The position numbers and the translations under genes are program-made. Source: CAMXAS01 sp964442435 (GTDB lineage Bacteria > Bacteroidota > Bacteroidia > Bacteroidales > P3). Taken from it: a DNA stretch of 64,000 nucleotides. Shown in pieces: positions 9,534-18,100 of this stretch; the stretch's first letter is position 1, and each line of letters starts with the position of its first letter. Where the stretch lies: assembly GCA_964442435.1 (NCBI GenBank), contig CAYTZG010000006.1:1-64000 (forward strand). The letters are read 5' to 3'. The notes beneath the pieces were generated by a model that was not told the DNA's origin, made no database searches, and saw nothing but the letters and a program-made list of their open reading frames with translations.

Positions 9534-9570
9534 AAAAACGCTTTGCATTGCAAAATGCAGAGCGTTTTTT
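9534..9570 (+). terminator. Intrinsic terminator after rplI
   Basis: AAAAACGCTTTGCATT pairs with AATGCAGAGCGTTTTTT around a short CAAA-type loop, ending in a run of T. It sits 20 bases after the rplI stop and just before the methyltransferase start. Confidence 0.85.
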
Positions 9571-9585
9571 GTTAAACGACGCCTT

Positions 9586-10365
9586 ATGTCCCTCTCCAAC
9601 CAACAGCTCAAAACGTTGCAAGCCTACCGGCAGAAGAAATTCCGGCGGGAGGACGACGTCTTTGTGGCGGAAACGCCCAAAGTCGTCGAGATGCTGCTGG
9701 ACTCCCCGCAGCGCCTGCGCGCCTTGTATGCGCTGCCCGACTATGCGGAAATGGCGGCCAAGCGGTTTCCTGCTTGCGTGCCGCAGTTGCAGGTCATCAC
9801 GGAGAAGGAACTCTCGCGTATTTCCGGCCTCATCAGCCCGCAGCACGTCTTGGGCGTTTGGGAACAACCGCACCGCCGGCTGGCACCGGGAGAAGCGTTT
9901 CAGGGCCTGAGCCTCGTCTTGGACGGTTTGCAAGACCCCGGCAACCTCGGCACGATTATCCGCATCGCCGACTGGTTCGGCATCGACCGCCTGATTTGCT
10001 CCGAAGACACGGCCGACGCGTTCCAGCCCAAATGCGTGCAAGCCTCCATGGGCGCGGTGGCGCATCTGCCGGTTCATTATGTCGATTTACCGCGCACGGC
10101 CGCCGAAGCCCCCGACGGGTTTCCGTTCTACGGCACGTTTTTGGAGGGTGAGAGCCTGTTCGCCCAACCGCTGACGGCCACCGACGCCTGGTATTGCATC
10201 GGCAACGAGAGCCACGGCATCCGACCGTCCACCCGTGCGCTCATCAACCGGAAAATCCATATCCCGACCTTTTCCCCCGCTTCCGCCCCCGACCGCCCGC
10301 ACGCGGCCGAGTCGCTCAACGCCGCCGTGGCCGCCGGCATCCTTTGCGCCCGCATTCGGGCATAA
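9586..10365 (+). CDS. TrmH/SpoU family RNA 2'-O-methyltransferase
   Basis: A 259-residue SPOUT methyltransferase, probably modifying a ribose in 23S rRNA or tRNA with S-adenosylmethionine. The N-terminal substrate-binding domain begins LSNQQLKTLQAYRQKKFR. The catalytic SpoU domain shows motif 1 DGLQDPGNLGTIIRIADWFG, motif 2 IGNESHGI and motif 3 with LNAAVAAGI. These are the knot-forming elements of the family. It resembles RlmB-type enzymes, but the exact target nucleotide cannot be told. It lies after the rplI terminator, so it may depend on read-through or its own weak promoter, and is convergent with fabH. Confidence 0.9.
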   Translation: MSLSNQQLKTLQAYRQKKFRREDDVFVAETPKVVEMLLDSPQRLRALYALPDYAEMAAKRFPACVPQLQVITEKELSRISGLISPQHVLGVWEQPHRRLAPGEAFQGLSLVLDGLQDPGNLGTIIRIADWFGIDRLICSEDTADAFQPKCVQASMGAVAHLPVHYVDLPRTAAEAPDGFPFYGTFLEGESLFAQPLTATDAWYCIGNESHGIRPSTRALINRKIHIPTFSPASAPDRPHAAESLNAAVAAGILCARIRA

Positions 10366-10398
10366 AAAAAGCGTCGCCGGTTGCCCGACAACGCTTTT
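10364..10398. terminator. Bidirectional terminator between the methyltransferase gene and fabH
   Basis: AAAAGCGT (10367-10374) pairs with ACGCTTTT (10391-10398), with extra A residues on the left and T residues on the right. The hairpin can therefore stop transcription from both convergent genes. Confidence 0.7.
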
Positions 10399-10418
10399 CC
10401 TCATATTTCACACGGATT

Positions 10419-11405
10419 CTAATAAGCCCACTTGAGCCAAATCGCGCCCCATGAGAAACCGGAGCCGAAGGCGCAAATCACGAGGTCGTCGCCTTTCTTG
10501 AGCTTATCTTCCCATTCCCACAGCAACAACGGTATCGTCGCCGCCGTCGTATTGCCGTACTTTTGGATGTTGATCATGACCCGTTCCGACGAAAGCTCCA
10601 TGCGGCGCGCCACGGCGTCGATAATCCGCAGGTTGGCCTGATGCGGCACGAGCCACGTCTTGTTCGGATCCAACCCGTTGCGTTTCATAACGGCTTCCGC
10701 CACATCGGCCATCTTGACGACCGCCCATTTGAAAACGGCCTGCCCTTCCTGATAGACATAATGCAGACGTTTGTCAATGGTTTCGTGCGTGGGCGGCATC
10801 AACGAACCGCCGGCTTTCATATGCAGATGCACGCGGCCGCAGCCGTCCGTGCCCATTTCCTCATCCAAAACGCCATAGCCCTCGGTAGAGGGTTCCAACA
10901 GCACCGCGCCCGCCCCGTCGCCGAAAATGGGACAGGTGGCCCGGTCGGTATAGTCGATGATGGACGACATGACTTCCGCCCCCACGAGCACGACCTTCTT
11001 GTAGCGGCCGGACTCCACGAAACGGGCGGCCGTAGAAAGCGCGTAAACGAAGCCGGAGCAGCCGGAAGTCAAATCGAAAGCAAAGGCGTTCTTGATGCCC
11101 AACTTGTCGCAGATGATGCAGGACGTGGCCGGGAAACGCATATCGGGCGTTACCGTCGCGCAAATCACCAAATCCACTTCCTCGGGTTTCGTACCCGTTT
11201 TGGCAAACAGATTCTTGACCGCTTCCACCCCCAAATCGGACGTCGCCTTGCCCTCTTCGCGCAACAGACGACGTTCCTTAATCCCGATGCGGGTCATAAT
11301 CCACTCATCGGTCGTATCCACCATACGGCTCAACTCGTCGTTGGTCAGTATATAATCGGGAACATACCCCCCGACACCCTTGATGACGGCGTGTATCTTT
11401 TCCAT
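10419..11405 (-). CDS. fabH: Beta-ketoacyl-ACP synthase III
   Basis: A 328-residue FabH that starts fatty-acid synthesis by condensing an acyl-CoA primer with malonyl-ACP. The catalytic triad is visible: Cys116 in LTSGCSGFVYAL, His255 in VPHQANLRI and Asn285 in YGNTTAATIP. The usual FabH start (VIKGVGGYVPDYILTNDELS) is intact. It is the last gene of the yceD-rpmF-plsX-fabH operon, beginning three bases after the plsX stop. This gene order is widely conserved and links ribosome assembly with lipid synthesis. Confidence 0.97.
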   Translation of the reverse strand: MEKIHAVIKGVGGYVPDYILTNDELSRMVDTTDEWIMTRIGIKERRLLREEGKATSDLGVEAVKNLFAKTGTKPEEVDLVICATVTPDMRFPATSCIICDKLGIKNAFAFDLTSGCSGFVYALSTAARFVESGRYKKVVLVGAEVMSSIIDYTDRATCPIFGDGAGAVLLEPSTEGYGVLDEEMGTDGCGRVHLHMKAGGSLMPPTHETIDKRLHYVYQEGQAVFKWAVVKMADVAEAVMKRNGLDPNKTWLVPHQANLRIIDAVARRMELSSERVMINIQKYGNTTAATIPLLLWEWEDKLKKGDDLVICAFGSGFSWGAIWLKWAY

Positions 11406-11407
11406 AC

Positions 11408-12358
11408 TTAGTTGCTCACGTATTGCTCAAACATGAAGTTGATCTTCTCTGTCGTCTTGTTTTCGAACATACTTCTCGACTGCAACACCATGTTCTTGAT
11501 GGCGGTCGGGCTGGAGATGCCGTGCCCCAGCACGACGGGCGCATTGACGCCCAGAATGGGCGACCCGCCGTACAGTTCGTAATTGAGCCGGTCTATCAAC
11601 GGATCCGAGAAATGACGTTTCTGGAACAAGCGGTAAAACGTCTCTATCTGCTTGATCAGGATATTGCCGACGAAACCGTCGGTCACGAATACGTCCGCCT
11701 TGTTCTTGAACAAATCGCGCGGCTCCATGTTGCCCACGAAATGAAAATAAGGCGTTTCTTTCATAAGTTTGAAAGCCGCCTGACACTGGAGATTGCCTTT
11801 GCCGTCTTCCGTCCCCACATTCAGCAGGCAAACCCGCGGTTCGGCGATGCCCAAAACCGTTTGGGCATAGATGCTGCCCAGCATACCGAACTGCAACATG
11901 ACATCCGGCTTGGCATCCGGCGTCGTGCCGATATCCAGCACCACGCTGTCAGGCCCCTCCTCTTGCGGAATCGTCGTAGCCGTACAGGGGCGAATCACGC
12001 GGTCAATGGTACGGACGATACTGGCGGCTCCGGCCACCATGGCCCCCGAATTGCCGGCGCTGGAGAAAGCATCGAGTTGCTTTGCGACCAACATTTTGAA
12101 ACCAACGGCAATGCTGGAGTCCGGCTTGGCTTGAAGCGCCCGCAAGGCCTTTTCCTCCATCGTGATTTGCGACGGCGTATGCACAATCTCGAAACGCTCC
12201 GGCGCGACCCCGCGTTTCTGCAAGCCCGCCCGGATAACGGTTTCGTCCCCGAGCAGCACGAGCACATCGTTACCGATATGCGGCAAGGCCGCAATGGCAC
12301 CGTCGAGCGTGTGGTCGGGCGCGAAATCGCCGCCCATAATATCCAGCCCTATTCTCAT
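11408..12358 (-). CDS. plsX: Phosphate acyltransferase PlsX
   Basis: A 316-residue PlsX that makes acyl-phosphate from acyl-ACP for phospholipid synthesis at the inner membrane face. The start MRIGLDIMGGDFAPDHTL is the family signature. SAGNSGAMVAGA and DIGTTPDAKPDVMLQFG follow, with GFVGNILIKQIE near the C-terminus. The ATG at 12358 is chosen over an in-frame TTG at 12373 because the conserved family N-terminus begins there. It is transcribed with rpmF upstream and fabH downstream. Confidence 0.96.
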   Translation of the reverse strand: MRIGLDIMGGDFAPDHTLDGAIAALPHIGNDVLVLLGDETVIRAGLQKRGVAPERFEIVHTPSQITMEEKALRALQAKPDSSIAVGFKMLVAKQLDAFSSAGNSGAMVAGAASIVRTIDRVIRPCTATTIPQEEGPDSVVLDIGTTPDAKPDVMLQFGMLGSIYAQTVLGIAEPRVCLLNVGTEDGKGNLQCQAAFKLMKETPYFHFVGNMEPRDLFKNKADVFVTDGFVGNILIKQIETFYRLFQKRHFSDPLIDRLNYELYGGSPILGVNAPVVLGHGISSPTAIKNMVLQSRSMFENKTTEKINFMFEQYVSN

Positions 12359-12387
12359 TTGAAACAGCGACAAATAAGACGAACCGC

Positions 12388-12573
12388 CTATGCGTTAGGC
12401 GTCATTTCGATAGCCTGTTTGCCACGATAGTAGCCGCATTCGGGGCATACGTGGTGGTACAGAACGGCCGCACCGCAATTGCTGCAGGTGGACAACTGGG
12501 GAGCCGTCAACTTATCGTGCGTTCTTCTCTTGCGCGTTCTCGTCTTGGAGAATCTCCATTTAGGATTAGGCAT
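12388..12573 (-). CDS. rpmF: 50S ribosomal protein L32
   Basis: A 61-residue L32 with the basic N-terminus MPNPKWRFSKTRTRKRRTHD and a zinc ribbon made of CSNC and CPEC pairs. This is the zinc-containing C+ form. It lies between yceD and plsX in the conserved order. Only 20 bases separate it from the yceD stop, and 29 from the plsX start. Confidence 0.98.
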   Translation of the reverse strand: MPNPKWRFSKTRTRKRRTHDKLTAPQLSTCSNCGAAVLYHHVCPECGYYRGKQAIEMTPNA

Positions 12574-12593
12574 AACACTTTATATTTTAATCA

Positions 12594-13130
12594 TTAAACA
12601 TTCTTCAACTTGCGCAACACGGCCAAATTGTCTTCCGACAACGCGCCCGTCGGCTCCGTCGGTTGCGACACGCCCATGCGCTCGACCACCGCGGCGTTGC
12701 AAGTGGAACGCCCGGCTTCGTCTTCCGGACAGAACATCTGAATCGGCCGCTGCAAGGCCACCGTTTCGTAGAGATACTGGCTCAAGTCCAACTTATCCCG
12801 ATGTTCTTCCACCCACCACAGATTGTCTTCGTCTTCCTTGCCTTCGGTATCGGCCGTAAAACGGACAATGACCTCATCCTGAAAGGCTACCGGACAATCC
12901 AATTCGTTCAGGCAACGGTCGCAGACGGTTTTGAACCGGCCCGCGAAGTCGAAATCCAGACGCATCAAACGCTCCGTGCGTTCCAACGTCAAATCGACCG
13001 TCACATCCGCCTGACGGATATCGCCTTCCGGAAAGCAGGCAAAGAAAGCGTCGTCCAACCGGTACCGGAACGTGTGCCTGCCCATGGACAAGCCCGCAAA
13101 CGACAACATATAATCCCCCAATGCCTTCAC
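12594..13130 (-). CDS. YceD/DUF177 family protein
   Basis: A 178-residue member of the DUF177 (YceD) family, whose homologues are needed for normal 23S rRNA accumulation in plants and bacteria. It shows the family CDRCL element (residues about 72-76), followed by a DLSQYLYETVALQRPIQ-like segment and a later single cysteine. The position directly upstream of rpmF is the classic context. It begins after a well-formed promoter at 13151-13181. The exact molecular role is not known. Confidence 0.88.
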   Translation of the reverse strand: MKALGDYMLSFAGLSMGRHTFRYRLDDAFFACFPEGDIRQADVTVDLTLERTERLMRLDFDFAGRFKTVCDRCLNELDCPVAFQDEVIVRFTADTEGKEDEDNLWWVEEHRDKLDLSQYLYETVALQRPIQMFCPEDEAGRSTCNAAVVERMGVSQPTEPTGALSEDNLAVLRKLKNV

Positions 13131-13150
13131 GCTTTTCGGAATTAAGCTTG

Positions 13151-13181
13151 CAAAGTTAAACTTTTTTATTCAGATTTACAA
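13151..13181 (-). promoter_or_regulatory. Promoter of yceD-rpmF-plsX-fabH
   Basis: Minus-strand -7 box TAACTTTG (13158-13151) with TTG at 13181-13179 and a 20-base spacer. It lies in the 52-base gap between the CBS-protein gene and yceD. Confidence 0.75.
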
Positions 13182-13182
13182 C

Positions 13183-14175
13183 TTAGCCGCGCCGACGGCC
13201 CGACGGAACGACCGCCGCATCCTCCACATCGAATTCGTCCTCTATCTCGCCGAAAATTTCCTCCATCAAATCCTCCAGCGTCAGCATCCCCGAAACGGCG
13301 CCGTTGCCATCGAAGACGGCGGCGATGCTCAGGTGCTTCTCTATCATTTCCTTCAACAGCATACCGGCCGCGGTGGTTTCGGGCACCGCGTGAATCGGGC
13401 GGATGAGCTCCGCCACGGAGGTCGGCGCGGGTTCGCGGAACAAATCGTAGGCGTGGACGTAACCGGCTATCTTTTCCGGACTTTCCTTATAAATCAAGAT
13501 TTTGGAAAAACCGGTCTGCGTAAACAACTTGACCAGTTCGTCCAAGGGCGTTTCGAAAGAAGTCCGCACGATTTCCGAAGCCGGCACCATGCAGTCCCTT
13601 ACCTTGGACTTGCGCAGGCCCATCACGTTCTGCACCATACGCCCCTCCTCGCTGTATTCGGGCGAAGCGTCGTAATTTTCCCGCAAATCGTTCAGCGACT
13701 CCTCCACCACCTCGTCGGCATAGTCGGCGGCCGCCCCGACGGACGGATGCGCCGCCCCTATCAGACGGCCCACGCCATAGGTCAGCGGATAAAGTAAAGT
13801 GTAGGGAATAAGGAGTATGAGCCCGACGACCTTGAGCGTCGCCAACGGGTAGAGCCTGAAAAGAACGCCCGACAGCCCCCATGCCACCGCCACGAAAACG
13901 GCCAGGCCGCCCAATATATACCAAAAATCGGGAAAGGCCCGCATGAGCGCGCCGATATAGACCGCCGTACACAGCACCTGCCCCAAGCGCAGGAAAACGG
14001 GGAAAGCCGCCGGCTGCCCCACCACCCATACGAAGCAGCGCGAAAGCCAGGACGCCGAGCCCCGCTCGATTTCCAGCTGCAGGTTGTTGAGCGCCTTGTA
14101 GGCCGCCACACTGCCGTTTATCAAGACAGCGGCCGCCAACGCGCCTATCATCCAGTCGATGCCGCAGGTTTCCAT
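13183..14175 (-). CDS. CNNM/CBS-domain membrane protein, short HlyC/CorC-type
   Basis: A 330-residue inner-membrane protein. The N-terminal CNNM (DUF21) region has about four hydrophobic segments (around residues 8-25, 62-82, 88-107 and 115-135). A tandem CBS pair follows (about 195-310), with KVRDCMVPASEIVRTSF, GFSKILIYKESPEKIAGYVHAYD and VSGMLTLEDLMEEIFGEIEDE. Relatives include Mg/Co efflux proteins and the gliding protein GldE. It ends right after the second CBS domain in GRRRG and so lacks the C-terminal CorC/HlyC transporter-associated domain usual in about 430-residue family members. It starts 20 bases after lptC and is last in the operon. Confidence 0.85.
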   Translation of the reverse strand: METCGIDWMIGALAAAVLINGSVAAYKALNNLQLEIERGSASWLSRCFVWVVGQPAAFPVFLRLGQVLCTAVYIGALMRAFPDFWYILGGLAVFVAVAWGLSGVLFRLYPLATLKVVGLILLIPYTLLYPLTYGVGRLIGAAHPSVGAAADYADEVVEESLNDLRENYDASPEYSEEGRMVQNVMGLRKSKVRDCMVPASEIVRTSFETPLDELVKLFTQTGFSKILIYKESPEKIAGYVHAYDLFREPAPTSVAELIRPIHAVPETTAAGMLLKEMIEKHLSIAAVFDGNGAVSGMLTLEDLMEEIFGEIEDEFDVEDAAVVPSGRRRG

Positions 14176-14194
14176 GACCGTCGGTCGCTATGCG

Positions 14195-14743
14195 CTATAA
14201 GATAACCCCGCGCGGACGGCGCAAGCGCACGTCGTTCATTTCCTCGTCCGAATCGAAACCGTCGCCCTCCAGAATCAGGCCGGCGCTTACCTTGCGCACA
14301 TGCACGTCGGAATAAATCTTGCGCGTCTGCTGATTCCAATACAGGGCTTCCGTATAAAGCGTATCGCCGTTGCGGTAGTCCTTGACGACGACATTGCCGT
14401 AGAACTTCATCATCCGGTCGTCCTGAATGTTGATGGCGGAATCGGAAACGAGATCGACGTTCGTTTCCCCGAACTCGTTCAGGAAAATCGAATGGACGCC
14501 CGTGGGAAAGATTTGCGTGCCCTTTTCGTCCGAATAGTTGTACATCAACGGCGATTCCATCGTCATCTGCACACGGCCCGAATCGGTAAAGGCGGACACG
14601 GAATTATAGACCGCCTGCACCGGCGCGGTTTCCGGGTCGGCATACGGCAGCCCCTTGTGGGCGGAACGGCAAGCGAAAGCGAAAACGGCCGCCAATCCCA
14701 CGACGGCCGTTCCCACCGATAAACGTATCGTTTTCATCTTCAT
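14195..14743 (-). CDS. lptC: LPS export protein LptC
   Basis: A 182-residue bitopic or lipid-anchored LptC that passes lipopolysaccharide from the LptBFG transporter to the periplasmic bridge. The N-terminus has a hydrophobic segment ending in AFAC, which could be a lipobox, as in many Bacteroidota LptC proteins. The body is the repeated beta-strand LptA/LptC fold with GRVQMTMESPLMYNYSD, GDTLYTEALYWNQQTRKIYS and LEGDGFDSDEEM, typical of family PF06835. It lies four bases after the TPR gene and 20 before the CBS protein gene. Confidence 0.88.
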   Translation of the reverse strand: MKMKTIRLSVGTAVVGLAAVFAFACRSAHKGLPYADPETAPVQAVYNSVSAFTDSGRVQMTMESPLMYNYSDEKGTQIFPTGVHSIFLNEFGETNVDLVSDSAINIQDDRMMKFYGNVVVKDYRNGDTLYTEALYWNQQTRKIYSDVHVRKVSAGLILEGDGFDSDEEMNDVRLRRPRGVIL

Positions 14744-14747
14744 TGAA

Positions 14748-16046
14748 CTACCGCGAACGAATCGTCGTCGTGGCGCGGAACCAGCAGTCTATCGTATAGC
14801 TTTCGCCCTCTTTGTAACCGAACGTGAACAGGTCGTCGCCGGAGGGGAAATAAGCCCGGTAGGTCGAAATCAACTTGTCGGCCGTTTCGGCGATGGACGG
14901 ATCCACCTGCTTGGCCTTGATATAGGTATCGACCGCCACCCAATAGGCCGCCCGCTGGGATACCTGCGACTCCGTACCGCAGGACTTGGCGCCGGCCGCA
15001 TATATATTGCCGAGCACCAAATAGGCGCGGCCGCTTTCCGGATTGATTTCAATCGCCTTCAGACAGGCCGCACGGCCGTTCGCATACTGGTTCGTATTCT
15101 GATAGGAGTCGGCCAACAGCAGATAGGCGTTGACTTTCTCGTTGTCTTTTTCCAAAGCTTCTTCCTGACCCTGAATGTAGTTGATGGCCGTCTGATAGTC
15201 TTTCTTCGCATAGCACATCTTGGCCATGAGGTAGGCGGACTGCGGCGTCGGCGCAATCGCGTGCAGGGCTTCGGTCATCTTGAAGAAGATGTCGGCATCC
15301 GTGCAACCGCGCTTATCCAACATACCCGTGGCTTTTCTGAGGAAATCGGCGTTGTCTTTGTTGTCGTCGAATTTCTTTTCGTACAGCGGCACGAGTTCCA
15401 CGCACGTGGCATAGGGTTCGAGCAAGGCATCCAAGCCGACCATGGCTTCGCCGATTTTATCGTCATCGGGCTTGGCGGCCTGGAAGATATCCAAGAGCGC
15501 GCTACCCTGTTCGTAGGCTTCGATGATGTCGTCCTTTTCGGCCTGCGAAGCCTTATAGGCATCGATGACGGTACGCAGATAGAGGAACGGTATCGCATAG
15601 TTGCGCACTTCCTTTTCGTCTTTCATCGCTTCGAGGAACAAGGCGCGGGCTTCCGCGATGTCATTCGGCATATAAGTCCGCATATCGCTCGCCTTCTGCC
15701 CCTGGCAGTAGGCCGGTTCGCCATAGTATTGAATACGCAAATCCCACAGCTGCATCAGCTCGTCGATGTACTGCTTTTTGGCTTCCGGATCCGACGTCTT
15801 GGCAATCATCTGCTTGAGGATGACGTTACCGCGGATATACGTGTTCTTGGACGTATTGGGGCAGTATTGCAGCACCTCTTTCCATGCCGGATAGGCATCC
15901 ACATAGGCTTTTTGCTTATAGAACTCCTGATAGATGGAGAGGTTCTTGATACATTCAATACTATCTTCCGGCGTCGCCCCGTATTTCTGGGCCGACAGGG
16001 GCGCCGCCATCAGGACGGCCACCGCTAAGAAAACCAGTTTTTTCAT
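14748..16046 (-). CDS. Exported tetratricopeptide-repeat protein
   Basis: A 432-residue protein with a signal peptide (MKKLVFLAVAVLMAAPLSAQ) and repeated helix pairs typical of TPRs. The clearest are in residues 255-380 (AYLMAKMCYAKKDYQTAINY, AYLLLADSYQNTNQY, AYLVLGNIYAAGAKS). It is probably a periplasmic scaffold for protein-protein contacts. It sits between an outer-membrane barrel gene and lptC, an arrangement common in Bacteroidales, suggesting a role in envelope assembly. The exact partner is unknown. Confidence 0.8.
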   Translation of the reverse strand: MKKLVFLAVAVLMAAPLSAQKYGATPEDSIECIKNLSIYQEFYKQKAYVDAYPAWKEVLQYCPNTSKNTYIRGNVILKQMIAKTSDPEAKKQYIDELMQLWDLRIQYYGEPAYCQGQKASDMRTYMPNDIAEARALFLEAMKDEKEVRNYAIPFLYLRTVIDAYKASQAEKDDIIEAYEQGSALLDIFQAAKPDDDKIGEAMVGLDALLEPYATCVELVPLYEKKFDDNKDNADFLRKATGMLDKRGCTDADIFFKMTEALHAIAPTPQSAYLMAKMCYAKKDYQTAINYIQGQEEALEKDNEKVNAYLLLADSYQNTNQYANGRAACLKAIEINPESGRAYLVLGNIYAAGAKSCGTESQVSQRAAYWVAVDTYIKAKQVDPSIAETADKLISTYRAYFPSGDDLFTFGYKEGESYTIDCWFRATTTIRSR

Positions 16047-16074
16047 GATATGTTTGTATTTTATATATTTTCAA

Positions 16075-17388
16075 CTAATCGTATTTCCGTTTCACGAACC
16101 ACGTCTCCACCGACGAGAAACCGACGCCGATCTTGAAATAGTTCTCCGTAATCTGCCCGGCCTGCAGGCGGCCGACATGGCCGTACTCCAAACCGACGTT
16201 AATCATCGAGCGGCTACGGCGCACCGGAATGCCCACGCCGAGGTTCACGGCATAACCGTCTAAATTCCGCCCGCCGTAATCGGCGTAATAGGTCTCGTAG
16301 CGGCCGCCTATGCGGTAAGCGACGCGCCGCATGGCGGAAGCACTCTGGTAATTGGGCTTCAGCTCCATGCCGGCCGCCACCCGGAACGTATTGCGGAAAT
16401 AGTCGTAGGTTTCTCCGTATTCCCGGTATTGCGACCACCACGCATACGTAAAGTCAACGCCCACGAGCCAGTCGCTGTGGTCGTCGTAGGACACGCCCAC
16501 GCGCAGTTTGCCGGGTATGACGACCTCGCCCTTGCGCTGCGGTCTGAAAAAGGCCGTATCGCGGGCCGCATACGTGTAGTACGACGAGCCCAACGTGCTC
16601 CGCTTGGCGTACATCGTCGTGGCCAAACTGTACGAAGCGCCGAAGCTCAGATGGCCGTGCTTCAACGGCTGGGCGTACTGCAAGCCCACGTCGATGGCCA
16701 AGCCGTTCAAACGCGTATGGGTCAGCACATGGGAGCCCGCGGCGCCCGATGTGAGGCTGTCGTTTTGGAACGTCAGCGTATAGGCCTCTTCTATGCTGCC
16801 GAACTGGTAGTTCAGGTTGATGCCGACCGAAACCGGCCCCCAGCCGAACGCGTTGCCCCAACCGAACCGGTTAAGGCCGCCCGTCCCTTCGTGCACCATC
16901 TTCGTAAAGCCGATATGCGCGTCATCGCGGCTCCGGATATCGGCGGTGGAGTAAGCGACTTCCGTATAAGGCAACAGGTAGAAGCCCATCTTCCACCATT
17001 TGAACACCGGAAAATAGAACTCCATATTGCCCAAACCGCCGCCCGTACTTTGGTTGCGCAGCGTCTGACCGTCCACGTCCTGCCGCAGCCCGTTCATATT
17101 CAGATAGAAACCGATGTCGAACATGACGCTTAGCGTATCGACGCCGCGATAGTACGAGGCCGGATTCCACGGGCTGGCTTCCCGATGGCCCGCAAGCCCC
17201 ATGACGATACCGCCCATCCCCATGGTACGCGCGTTGAGATAAGGCACTTCCCGACCGACGCCCAAAGCGGAGTACGGCGAAAGGACGCCGATTTGCGCAC
17301 GGGCCTCCCGCAGGTTCCCCAGCAGGAAAAGGCATACGCATACCGCCAGAACGCCACCTGTCTTATTTGTTATAGTCCAATATCTCAT
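16075..17388 (-). CDS. Putative outer-membrane beta-barrel protein
   Basis: A 437-residue exported protein. The signal peptide ends ARAQ, followed by IGVLSPYSALGVGREVPYLN and a MGMGGIVMGL...NPASY motif seen at the start of many Bacteroidota outer-membrane barrels. The rest alternates aromatic and polar residues and ends in a strand-like VKRKYD. It resembles the FadL/PorV-like barrel group only loosely, and no specific substrate can be named. Its first 26 bases overlap the end of coaX. A TPR protein and LptC follow, so it probably belongs to the cell envelope. Confidence 0.75.
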   Translation of the reverse strand: MRYWTITNKTGGVLAVCVCLFLLGNLREARAQIGVLSPYSALGVGREVPYLNARTMGMGGIVMGLAGHREASPWNPASYYRGVDTLSVMFDIGFYLNMNGLRQDVDGQTLRNQSTGGGLGNMEFYFPVFKWWKMGFYLLPYTEVAYSTADIRSRDDAHIGFTKMVHEGTGGLNRFGWGNAFGWGPVSVGINLNYQFGSIEEAYTLTFQNDSLTSGAAGSHVLTHTRLNGLAIDVGLQYAQPLKHGHLSFGASYSLATTMYAKRSTLGSSYYTYAARDTAFFRPQRKGEVVIPGKLRVGVSYDDHSDWLVGVDFTYAWWSQYREYGETYDYFRNTFRVAAGMELKPNYQSASAMRRVAYRIGGRYETYYADYGGRNLDGYAVNLGVGIPVRRSRSMINVGLEYGHVGRLQAGQITENYFKIGVGFSSVETWFVKRKYD

Positions 17389-18100
17389 TCAATCCGACGA
17401 GCACCAAATTAGGCTTCGCAAATATCCTCTTTTTTGGCGAAAATTCAAAATAGCCGGCGTCGCCACCCGTCAGCACGACGGGGATGGAACCGCAAGCTTC
17501 CCGATAGCGGCGGATAAAGCCTTCCAGCTCATGACGGACGCCCTCGACCGCCCCGCACCGCAGGGCCGTTTCCGTGTCGTGCACCGCCATCGGCACCGGC
17601 CAGGCGGCGGCCCGCCAGTCCAAATCCACCTGCGGCAGCGCGTGCGTGAACGCGTGCATGGCCTGCGCCCGCATATAGACCCCGGGGGCAATCGCGCCCG
17701 GCTCCAAGCGGCCGTCCGCCCGCACCAGATTGTAGGTGATGCACGAGCCCATGCCGATGCCCAAAACCGTTTGATTGGGATATAAACAACGGAGCGCCAC
17801 GCCGATGGCAAGCCTGTCCCGCCCCAACGCGGCCATATCGTAAGTGCTGTGAACCGGAAAACGCCAATCCGACCGGAAACGGTCCCATATCAGAAACGGC
17901 ACATCGGCCATGGCCGCCGCCACCCAGTCGGGCGTGCCCGATACCGTGGCCAAGAGGCCGCCGTCAAGGGGATAGGTCTGCCGCAGGCTTTCCAAGTCGG
18001 CGGGCCGCCAGGACGCATACGACCGCGCCTCTACCAACCGCTTGCCGTCGAAAACCCCCGCCTTGACCTTGGTGTTGCCGATATCCACGACGAGTTTCAT
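17363..18100 (-). CDS. coaX: Type III pantothenate kinase
   Basis: A 245-residue CoaX that phosphorylates pantothenate in the first step of coenzyme A synthesis; this type is not feedback-inhibited by CoA. The N-terminal phosphate loop is KLVVDIGNTKVKAGVFDG. The catalytic-region segment LGRDRLAIGVA matches the family DR motif, and GMGSCITYNLV and GAIAPGVYMRAQAMH are the other conserved blocks. The ATG at 18100 overlaps the dnaG stop (ATGA), implying translational coupling. Confidence 0.95.
   Translation of the reverse strand: MKLVVDIGNTKVKAGVFDGKRLVEARSYASWRPADLESLRQTYPLDGGLLATVSGTPDWVAAAMADVPFLIWDRFRSDWRFPVHSTYDMAALGRDRLAIGVALRCLYPNQTVLGIGMGSCITYNLVRADGRLEPGAIAPGVYMRAQAMHAFTHALPQVDLDWRAAAWPVPMAVHDTETALRCGAVEGVRHELEGFIRRYREACGSIPVVLTGGDAGYFEFSPKKRIFAKPNLVLVGLNEILDYNK

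Noticed and set aside
14655..16028. Plus-strand open frame of 457 codons opposite the TPR gene
   Set aside because: Antisense of a gene with clear TPRs and signal peptide; no support.
16075..17388. Assignment of the outer-membrane barrel as PorV or PorQ
   Set aside because: The MGMGG and NPASY motifs are shared by many barrels; length and context fit an envelope gene of the coaX-lptC region rather than the T9SS attachment complex.
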